Positions 57,502 through 64,000 of a stretch of DNA of 64,000 nucleotides are shown piece by piece; position 1 is the stretch's first letter, and each line of letters starts with the position of its first letter. The position numbers and the translations under genes were made by a program. The notes under the pieces were generated by a model. It worked only from the letters and a program-made list of their open reading frames with translations. It was not told the DNA's origin and made no database searches. The stretch lies in the NCBI RefSeq assembly GCF_014905175.1, contig NC_057792.1, positions 5,580,001 through 5,644,000 on the forward strand. Direction: 5' to 3'. Origin of the DNA: Aphidius gifuensis (lineage: Eukaryota; Arthropoda; Insecta; Hymenoptera; Braconidae).

Positions 57502-57603
57502 CTATTGACACCAACCCGTCTACTCCAAATGTACCGCATAGTCTAAACAAGGGCATATTTAAAATATGCAGTATATTTGGAGCAGACGAGATAATGCCAA
57601 TAG
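57502..57603. repeat. Long imperfect hairpin 1
   Basis: The left arm (CTATTGACACC...CGTCTACTCCAAAT...GCAT) pairs with the right arm ending ...GAGATAATGCCAATAG. Arms are about 38 bases with about eight mismatches. It lies just left of the tandem gene cluster. It could be a small foldback element or an RNA hairpin. Confidence 0.6.
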
Positions 57604-57707
57604 CCACTGTAGAAAAAAATAGAAGAAGTTTTATAACAAACATATAACCGAACTAGAAATAATAGTTCCAAACATTAAACTGCAACCTTATGCAATTTAC
57701 CACAGCC

Positions 57708-57812
57708 CCATACATGTAAAATTTATATGACATTTTATAATAAATAGTAAATATATATTTAGTACACTAAATATATATTTACTAGTTATTATAAAATGTC
57801 ATAGATGTATGG
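57708..57812. repeat. Long near-perfect hairpin 2
   Basis: The core ATGACATTTTATAATAAATA and following TAAATATATATTTAGT pairs with the right side over 37 bases with two mismatches, around a very short loop near 57763. CCATACAT and ATGTATGG extend the outer ends. A gene-family fragment begins 37 bases to the right. Confidence 0.75.
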
Positions 57813-57848
57813 TCAAACAAAAAAAAGACTTGAGAAAAAGAAATTTTG

Positions 57849-57986
57849 AACCATTATGAAGAACAACTCGAAGAGTTGGAAAAAGATTTCCCCAATATAG
57901 ACTTTAAAGAAAAAATCGAAAAAACTAGACAGCTCACAACCGAAAAATTATTAAATATAAAATTATGTCTGCTATACTATATTTAG
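57849..57986 (+). pseudogene. Truncated copy of the tandem gene family (unit 0)
   Basis: The frame NHYEEQLEELEKDFPNIDFK continues with EKIEKTRQLTTEK and ends at TAG. It matches the exon starting NHYEARLKELEKEFPNI at 62544 and the terminal exon of the gene at 61613. The following non-coding bases (TAGTACTGCTTTGGGCAAAC) match the 3' UTRs of the other copies. There is no acceptor at its left and no first exon, and hairpin 2 sits beside it. It is a decayed leftover of one array unit. Confidence 0.6.
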
Positions 57987-58675
57987 TACTGCTTTGGGCA
58001 AACATGTTTATATGAAATGCTCTATTCTCGGTACCTCCACAAAAAAAATTACAATTAAAATATAATTTTATCATAAATAATCTATTGAATGAAATAATAA
58101 TTTCAATAGTATGATACTTTCCAAAAACATACTTTATCAACAACTCATTCTTCATCATAATAAAATAATAATTTGTTAATAAAACAATTTAAAAATTTTC
58201 AAATCGTTTAAATCAATGGAGGAAAAAATCCCTGCGCAATTTCTCCATGAATATCTCCGTGAATATTTTTATTAAAAAAATTTATATCTCCGAAAATATT
58301 AATTACGTTGAAATGCGGAGTGATCCAGAAGATGTCCGGAGAAAATATGGAGAGATTTTATCCTGAATTTTTTATTTATTATTAATTTATATCAAATTTT
58401 TTATTGAAAATTAAATTATTTAAATTAATCATTGATATTTGATACAGAGAAACGATGACGTTTTAATAAATGTATTAATTATTCAAAATGTAAAGTAAAA
58501 ATATTACAGTCAAAATTTTTTATTGTTGTACTTATAAAAAACTACAAACCAATTATCAAAATCATTACTATATTCACAGAAACACCATCTTCACAAGCTG
58601 AATCGTCATCTACTTTTAATGAATTTTTTCACAAAACTCATTTAACCTCGCAATAATCAGTTCATTTAGATATAC

Positions 58676-58800
58676 AATTGATCTTAGCAGAACGATTAGT
58701 ATATATCTTCCAATGCATGGATGATATATGAGTTATCTATAAAAACATACATATCTTCCATGCATTGGAAGATATAATAATCATTCCGCTGAGATCAATT
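58676..58800. repeat. Long imperfect hairpin 3
   Basis: Arms of about 55 bases (58676-58730 and 58746-58800) pair, with AATTGATC at the outer ends and TCTTCCAATGCATGGA in the stem. They are separated by a 15-base loop. There are a few mismatches and a 2-base offset. Confidence 0.75.
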
Positions 58801-59385
58801 ATTGATAATGTGATATAGATTGAACAAATCGTTCATGAATTATTTCTTCATATTCCAACACTTCTTGCAGAAGGACGACAATAGTCGACAACTACCATAA
58901 CGAAATTACTACCGTGCCTAATTAACATATACTTTTTGGTTCACATTATACTTAATGTATATTATTTCTTGTTAATTCATAAATTTTAATTTTTTTTTTT
59001 CTTTCATTTAGTATAGTATATATACTATAATATATTAAAGTACGGTAATTTCTATTATCAAACAAAAATTGTCTGAATAATTTAATTAATTACCAAAAAA
59101 AAATTAATAGTCAAGAAATAAAAAAAAATAGAGTAAATATTAGTGTTTTTTGATATCTTAAATACATATATGTAAATATAATCTACAAAAATTAATTGAA
59201 AATACAAACTCATTGATAACTGAATAATTTATCTACTTTTTTTTTTTCTTTTTTGATTTTCAAGTTTAAATTACTGTAAATATAAAAAAAAATTGCAGCA
59301 ATAAGTACAACTTTGCCTCTATTCGGTGTATAATAGAGTCGGTAGTGTTTTGCGCTTTTATTTTTTTTTTATTTTTGCACTATAT

Positions 59386-59643
59386 TCAAGATTTGAAAAT
59401 AGTAGAAAATGAGCTGGACGATGTACTTCATGATAAAATTTCCTCTCTAAAATTTAGTCTGTAGTCTTCTTGCTGATCTGGGGGTCAATTCTCGACGTGG
59501 TAGGGCGAAAAAATTTTCCAACAACCCATAGTTGCCCATAGAAGGTAATATGGGTTGCAGGAAAATTTTTCTCTCGACCACGTCAAGAATTCACGCTCAG
59601 ATATCTTTGTTGGAGGTGTAAACTAAGAAAATTTTTAAAGCAG
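59386..59643 (-). pseudogene. 3' end of an unrecognised minus-strand gene, broken copy 1
   Basis: This is a copy of the two terminal exons seen intact at 61309-61587. The last exon begins at 59446 after AAATTTTAG and reads RKFYHEVHRPAHFLLFSNLE. Homology then stops at 59386, before the stop codon. The donor of the upstream 39-nt exon has changed from GT to AT at 59604. The copy is therefore dead. Confidence 0.45.
59447..59604. repeat. Intron-filling long hairpin, copy 1
   Basis: Arms of about 55 bases pair from around GATCTGGGGGTCAATTCTCG on the left to CGTCAAGAATTCACGCTCAG on the right. The inner stem pairs TTTTCCAACAACCCA with TGGGTTGCAGGAAAA. The loop is about 22 bases. It occupies nearly the whole interval between the two minus-strand exon copies. 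Confidence 0.7.
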
Positions 59644-59669
59644 CCTGCAATAGACATAAAAAACTTATC

Positions 59670-60912
59670 ATGTCTTATTTAAATAAGTAAGTATAAATTA
59701 CTTCAACTTTATTAAAATTGAATTGACAATAAATTTTTTTATTGTACTGAATTATTATATATATATTTTGTATCTATACATCTATATCAGAAAATGACAA
59801 CTCATACCCGTTGCCGTGAATTTAGAATTGTTTAGAATTATAGACATGGAGACTAGATGACTAGATCACCTTAGATAGAGGTCTTCTAGTCTTCATGATT
59901 GTAGATAATTTACAAGTTGAACCAAAATTTATATGTAAGTAGGAATTATTTATGCACACAGAGAGGCCCAAAAGTAAGAATCAAATTATTTTTAATTCTA
60001 AATATTCATCAACTTGTAAAGGAGGGAGGAGGGCTTCACTTATTTAAGTTTCAAAAAAAAAACACCAAGTAATTACTTAAATTTATCACATAACTTAATG
60101 CCATTTTTTTCAATCCCATTAATGCAAAATTTATGATATTCGATAATACAAGTAGTAATATATACGTGAAATTAATGAAAATTTAATAGAGTTTCAGAAG
60201 GATCCTCATCATCTTCTAAGAAGAAAAAATATGTAGATTTTCGTACAAGTAAAAATATTACTGCACAAGATTATGTGGATGATCGAGACCGAGTAATGAG
60301 ACTTTGGAACGAACATGTTAAAGAATACTTTCCCAATATGGAATCTGAAGTGGATGAGTTGATAAAACGAAGAGCTGAAAATAAGAACGAACCTACAATA
60401 TATGAGAAAGTACTGTCCACATCCTCTAAAATGATAAAACCAGAATTGGTTAAAGTAACTCCTGATGCAATGAAAGTGCGGAAAATTAAAGATGCTCAGT
60501 AAGAAAAACATTATTTTTAATTTTAAATATCCATGAACTTAAAAAAGATTAGGGGGCTTTTGTTGAATTAAAAAAAAAACCACCAACAAATACTAGAATT
60601 TATAATAATATATATACGTGAATGTCAAATTAAAGAGATTTTTTAATAGATTTACAGTAATAGGAGAAAAAATATGGAAGGAGCCTAAATTAACTCGCTT
60701 TACTGAAGAAACATTGCCTAAACTTAAAAAACTTGCAAAAGACAGAGAAGCCCAAAAGTAAGAATCAAATTATATTATACAAACTTGATCACACAAAATT
60801 ATAAAAGATATTTATAATTGTGTTTTTTTTTGTCTGTTACAGAGAAAAAGATTTCTTGGACGAAATCAATGAGGATGAATCTTTTAAAAAATATTATAAA
60901 GCACATTTATAA
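59670..60912 (+). CDS. Tandem family gene, unit 1 (four exons, 167 aa)
   Basis: Exons are 59670-59686, 60190-60498, 60650-60757 and 60843-60912. They total 504 nt, an exact 168 codons with stop TAA at 60910-60912. Every intron is phase 2 with GT-AG ends. Acceptors of exons 2 and 3 must be the TAATAG sites; the nearby TTTCAG and TTACAG put stops in frame. The product starts MSYLN and has a Ser/Lys patch (GSSSSSKKKK). Next come WNEHVKEYFPNMESEVDE and FTEETLPKLKKLAKDREA, and the end is KKYYKAHL. It has no signal peptide or membrane helix, is lysine/glutamate-rich, and is probably intracellular. Relative to unit 2 it stops early (CAT TTA TAA where unit 2 has CAT CTC AAA), so the terminal module is lost. 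No family is recognised. Models are by eye. Confidence 0.6.
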
Positions 60913-61106
60913 GAGTTCGAGAGAGAATTCTCCAACATCAGTCTCCAAGCAGATGCCTATATATTTATCAAAAAAACATCGAAAAAACCAAACATCTTCA
61001 AAAAAATTAATGTCTGCCATACTAAATTCAGTCACCATTTAGTACTGCTTGGGACAAACATGTTTAAATGAAATGTATCACATTATTTTTTTTCTTTCTT
61101 TCTTGG
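60913..61106 (+). other. 3' UTR of unit 1 including a decayed terminal coding module
   Basis: Bases after the early TAA still match the terminal exon of unit 2: GAGAGAATTCTCCAACATCA corresponds to the EKDFPNISL region. Substitutions and length changes have broken the frame. The last part is true 3' UTR, shared with unit 2 (AGTACTGCTT...ACAAACATGTTT). Confidence 0.6.
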
Positions 61107-61116
61107 AATAAATAAA
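61107..61116 (+). terminator. Polyadenylation signal of unit 1
   Basis: Overlapping AATAAATAAA follows the 3' UTR at the same place as in unit 2. Confidence 0.65.
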
Positions 61117-61223
61117 CGTCTGAAAATTATATAAATTGAAGAAAAAAAAAATTTATAATACAAAAGGTTTTGTCTTTTTTTTGTTTTTTTAATTGATTAA
61201 AATTTAGATAAATTAAAATGTAT

Positions 61224-61229
61224 TTTATT
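61224..61229 (-). terminator. Polyadenylation signal of the minus-strand gene end, copy 2
   Basis: AATAAA on the minus strand lies about 80 bases after the stop at 61309-61311. It is conserved in copy 3 (63547-63552). It faces the + strand signal about 110 bases away, so the two genes end tail to tail. Confidence 0.5.
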
Positions 61230-61308
61230 GAAAATCAAGTACAGGAAAAAAGTAATAATAATAGTAATAAAATTGTTACTATTTACAACACATTTTTTTC
61301 GTTTCAAA

Positions 61309-61587
61309 TTAAGCATACATATCTTTACGATCAGCTCCAACACCATCACCACCATCTTCAAGATTTGAAAATAGTAAAAAATGAGCTGGACTATGTACTT
61401 CATGATAAAATTTCCTCTCTAGTTTTCTTGCTGATCTGTGGGTTAATTCTTGACGTGGTAGGGCGAAAAAATCCCCAACAACCCATAAGTTATATGGGTT
61501 GCAGGAGAATTTTTCTCTCGACCACGTCAAGAATTTACTCTCAGCTACCTTTGTTGGAGGAGTAAACTAAGAAAATTTCAAAGCAGA
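61309..61587 (-). pseudogene. Two 3'-terminal exons of an unrecognised minus-strand gene, copy 2
   Basis: A 39-nt exon (61549-61587) follows TTTATGTCTGTTGCAG and ends AAAG|GTAGCT. It is open in only one frame (CFEIFLVYSSNK) and exits in phase 1. The terminal exon (61309-61418) enters in phase 1 and reads RKFYHEVHSPAHFLLFSNLE then DGGDGVGADRKDMYA and TAA. The matching phases support a real exon pair. Upstream exons cannot lie intact next to it, because the first exon of the + strand unit 2 gene starts 26 bases away. It is therefore probably a 3' gene fragment carried along by the duplication. Differences between copies 2 and 3 are mostly amino-acid changing, which argues against present function. 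Confidence 0.45.
61419..61548. repeat. Intron-filling long hairpin, copy 2 (130 bp)
   Basis: AATTCTTGACGTGGT...AACCCA (61445-61485) pairs with TGGGTT...ACCACGTCAAGAATT (about 61495-61535) around a 10-base loop. Weaker pairing extends outward to the splice sites. The hairpin takes up almost all of the minus-strand intron. Confidence 0.75.
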
Positions 61588-61612
61588 CTGCAACAGACAT
61601 AAAAAACTTATC

Positions 61613-63258
61613 ATGTCTTTTTCAAGGGGGTAAGTGTAAATTATGTCAAGTTTATTAAAATTGAATTGACGATAAATTAGTATATTATAGTATTACCCGA
61701 GATGAAATAGTTGTAAATATATGGGTCCAACACACCCACCAAACTGTAGCTAAAATATACCCTAACTTTATAAAAATAACCTTAAATTCACTCTAAAAAG
61801 TGTGTACAAATAGCAGCATTCCATAAATGTCAAATTAAAGAGACTTTTTAATAGATTTGCAGTCAGCGAAGAAAGAAAATTGAGGAAACCTAAAGTGTAT
61901 CACCTTTCTGAAGAAACATTGGCTGAATATAAAAAATCCATAGAAGACCAAGATGCCCAAAAGTAAGAATCGAATTATTTTTAATTCTAAATATTTATCA
62001 ACTTGTAAAGAAGGGGGGAGGGACTTTAGGTATTCAAGTGTTTAAAAAAACACCAAATAATTACTTAAATTTATGACATTCTATACATATAAGTAATATA
62101 TACGTCAAATTAAATAAATTTAAATAGAGTTTCAGAAGGATCCTCATCATCTCCTAAGAAAAATAAAAAAAATTTTTTTCTAAGATACAATATTAGTGTA
62201 AAATATATGAAGGAAAATCCAGCGCGAGTAATGAATCTTTTCGAAGAAGATGGGTAAGATTACTTTGATTATTTTTTAATTTTAAATATCCACCAACTTG
62301 TAAAGAGTAGAAGACTTTAATGATTTAAGTATTAAAACAAGAATCAATCCCAAATAACCTTATGCAATTTTTATATATATTTAGCAGACACAAAAGTGCA
62401 GTCAAGAAAATCAAAAAAGGAAAAACCAATGATGTGAAACGTCCACAAAGCCCGTAAGAATTACGTTATTTAATATTATACAAACTTGATCACACAAATA
62501 TGTAAGATATTTATAATTGTTTTTTTTTTTTTTTGTCTGTTAGAAATCATTATGAAGCACGTCTCAAAGAGTTGGAAAAAGAATTCCCCAATATAAGTCT
62601 TAAAAGATACAATATTAGTGAAAAAGATATGAAAGAAAATCCAGGGCGAGTAATAAAACTTTTCGAAGAAGAATGGTAAGATTACTTTGATTATTTTTTA
62701 ATTTTAAATATCCATTAACTTGTAAAGAATGGAAGACTTTACTGATTTAAGTGTTATTAAAACAACATTAATCCCAAATACTCAAATTTATCGAATAACC
62801 TTATGCAATTTTTATTTTTATTTAGCAAACACAAAAGTGCAGTTGAGAAAATCAAACAAGGGAAAATTAATGAAGTGAAACATTCACAAAACCCGTAAGA
62901 ATTACGTTATTTAATATTATACAAACTTGATCACACAAAATTGTAAGATATTTATAATTGTTTTTTTTTTTTTGACTGTTACAGAAAAAAAGATTTCGTG
63001 GACGAATTTAATGAGAATGAAGCTGTTAGAAATAGTTATAAAGCACATCTCAAAGAGTCAGAAAAAGATTTCCCCAATATAAGTCTTCAAGCAGAAGCAT
63101 ATATATATAAAGAAAGCATTGAGAAAACTAGGGAACTCACACCCGAAGAATACTCAATATATTCCAAAAAAATGATGTCTGCTCTACAAATTGGGAATTC
63201 AATAAGGTCAATATTAATGAAGAGTAGGAAAGATCTTATTCCCTTGGCTAAATTATAA
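61613..63258 (+). CDS. Tandem family gene, unit 2 (seven exons, about 263 aa)
   Basis: Exons are 61613-61629, 61855-61962, 62128-62253, 62388-62453, 62544-62675, 62826-62894 and 62985-63258. They total 792 nt, exactly 264 codons with TAA at 63256-63258. All introns are phase 2. The product begins MSFSRG, then VYHLSEETLAEYKKS, a Ser/Lys patch (GSSSSPKKNKK), two RYNIS-ENP-RV-LFEE segments, two HKSAV-KIK-GK segments, and the terminal module HLKESEKDFPNISLQAEAY then TPEEYSIYSKKM. It is highly charged with no signal peptide. Exon 4 has tandem acceptors (TAGCAG), so one residue may be optional. The terminal module weakly recalls an HMG-box-like helical pattern, which is a guess. No family is recognised. 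The match of frame, phase and splice sites over seven exons makes a real gene likely. Confidence 0.68.
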
Positions 63259-63360
63259 CTTCGGTAAATTTCACTTTACATTCAGTCACTATTTAGTACT
63301 GCTTTGGACAAACATGTTTATTTGAAATGTATCACATTATTTTCTTTCTTTCTTGCTTTG

Positions 63361-63370
63361 AATAAATAAA
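63361..63370 (+). terminator. Polyadenylation signal of unit 2
   Basis: Overlapping AATAAATAAA lies about 100 bases after the stop, in the same setting as in unit 1. Confidence 0.65.
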
Positions 63371-63627
63371 CGTCTGGAAAAAAAAAAATTTATAATACGA
63401 CAAAAGGATTTTTTTTTGTTACCTTTACCTATTTTATTTAAAATAAAAAATAAAAATTAACTCTTGACGATATTTTTGAAGATATTGAATTATTATTATT
63501 TTTTTGTTTTTTAAATTGATTAAAAATTAAATAAATAAAAATGTATTTTATTGAAAATCAAGTACAGAAAAAAAAAATAATGATAATAAAATTGTTACTA
63601 TTTACAACACATTTTTTTCGTTTCAAA

Positions 63628-63925
63628 TTAAGGATACATGTCTTCACGATCAGCTCCATCACCATCACTAACATCTTCAAGATTTAAAAATAGTAAAAAA
63701 TGAGGTGGACGATATACTTCATGATAAAATTCCTTTTCTAAAATTTAGTCTCTAGGCTTCTTGCTGATCTGGGGGTTGATCCTTGACGTGGTAGGGCGAA
63801 AAAATCCTCCAACAACTCATAGAAAGTTATATGGGTTGTAGGAGAATTTTTTCTCTCGACCACGTCAAGAATTCACGCTCAGCTACCTTTGTTGGAGGAG
63901 TAAACTAAGAAAATTTCAAAGCAGA
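63628..63925 (-). pseudogene. Two 3'-terminal exons of the minus-strand gene, copy 3
   Basis: The terminal exon (63628-63737) enters in phase 1 after AAATTTTAG and reads KEFYHEVYRPPHFLLFLNLE then DVSDGDGADREDMYP and TAA. The 39-nt exon (63887-63925) is the same as in copy 2, with donor AAAG|GTAGCT. Frame and length are kept relative to copy 2, but most differences change amino acids. As in copy 2, the + strand first exon lies just beyond it. It is probably a truncated, co-duplicated gene end. Confidence 0.45.
63738..63886. repeat. Intron-filling long hairpin, copy 3 (149 bp)
   Basis: CCTTGACGTGGTAGGGCG with the following bases to AACTCA pairs with TGGGTTGTAGGAGAA and on to CGACCACGTCAAG. The loop differs from the other two copies while the stem is kept. 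Confidence 0.7.
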
Positions 63926-63950
63926 CTGCAACAGACATAAAAAACTTATC

Positions 63951-64000
63951 ATGTCTTCTTCAAATGAGTAAGTATAAAATTACTTCAAGTTTATTAAAAT
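63951..64000 (+). CDS. First exon of a further tandem family gene (partial)
   Basis: ATG TCT TCT TCA AAT GA|GTAAGT (63951-63967) matches the first exons at 59670 and 61613 in length, position after the minus-strand exons, and phase 2 exit. It encodes MSSSN. The rest of the gene lies beyond the window. Confidence 0.55.

Larger units (their letters stand above)
57604..59385. other. Left border of the tandem cluster
   Basis: Apart from hairpins 2 and 3 and the gene fragment at 57849-57986, this stretch is AT-rich. A possible small element with ends ATAACGAAATTAC and GGTAATTTCTATTAT lies at about 58898-59062. No gene is seen. Confidence 0.4.
57849..64000 (+). repeat. Tandem segmental duplication of a multi-exon gene unit
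   Basis: Exons, introns, 3' UTRs and a downstream opposite-strand segment recur in the same order. The opposite-strand segment is at about 59386-59643, 61309-61587 and 63628-63925. First exons are at 59670, 61613 and 63951. Offsets between corresponding points are about 1.94-2.34 kb. Introns are also alike: for example the bases after GTAAGAATC at 59974 and 61963 match for about 100 bases. The array runs off the right edge. Confidence 0.85.

Noticed and set aside
58200..58370. Weak inverted repeat around TCTCCATGAATATCTCCG
   Set aside because: Pairing is short and interrupted; not distinct from background repeats.
60198..60498. Exon start at the more canonical GTTTCAG acceptor
   Set aside because: Phase 2 entry from the first exon would then give a stop within ten codons; the TAATAG acceptor eight bases upstream keeps the frame, and the same holds in the three homologous exons.
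61309..61530. A single 73-codon minus-strand ORF through the hairpin
   Set aside because: It reads across the hairpin intron only in copy 2. Copies 1 and 3 have stops there, and the spliced two-exon model with matching phases fits better.
1..64000. tRNA, rRNA or CRISPR-like arrays
   Set aside because: No cloverleaf with conserved T-loop, no rRNA core sequence, and the only regular array is a minisatellite without unique spacers.

Overview
The window looks like nuclear DNA from an insect with a very AT-rich genome. There are long A/T runs, GT-AG introns from about 100 bases to more than 10 kb, AATAAA polyadenylation signals, minisatellites and foldback repeats, and no operons or bacterial signals. 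A very AT-rich parasitoid wasp (Hymenoptera) would fit, but the species cannot be fixed from this sequence.

Region 1 (about 11.9-35.1 kb, + strand) is one large gene for a leucine-rich-repeat transmembrane protein of the Capricious/Tartan type. Almost all coding sequence lies in one 3' exon (32690-34375). Two small candidate 5' exons (11875-11937 and 22385-22438) lie about 10 kb apart and join in phase 0. The main reading frame ends at a TAG followed by CTA. The same frame then stays open for 253 more codons to a TAA at 35135-35137, and the first 37 codons are non-repetitive and GC-richer than their surroundings. This is a strong candidate for programmed stop-codon readthrough. It would turn a C-terminal PDZ-ligand-like end (VTEL) into an internal segment.

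Region 2 (about 40.1-45.0 kb) is a minisatellite of about 28 units of 141-146 bp. Each unit carries a short hairpin. Subtypes show local dimer and unit duplications, and the ends have diverged from the middle. At its right edge the array flips orientation and continues as a degenerate relative with 122-126 bp spacing.

Region 3 (about 57.5-64.0 kb) is a tandem array of short multi-exon genes that I do not recognise. Every intron is phase 2, so exons can be duplicated, lost or swapped without breaking the frame. Two complete models can be assembled by eye: 59670-60912 (167 codons) and 61613-63258 (about 263 codons). There is also a left pseudogene fragment and the first exon of a further copy at the right edge. 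Each unit carries, on the other strand, the 3' end of a second unrecognised gene. The last intron of that gene is almost entirely a long inverted repeat, conserved in three copies. Three further long hairpins lie at 57.5-58.8 kb.

The rest (1-11.8 kb, both long introns, 35.1-40.1 kb and 45-57.5 kb) is AT-rich sequence with simple repeats, a foldback element and a few weak coding-like islands. I saw no tRNA, rRNA or CRISPR. All work was by eye: exon boundaries rest on splice consensus and phase, and family calls are from memory without database searches.
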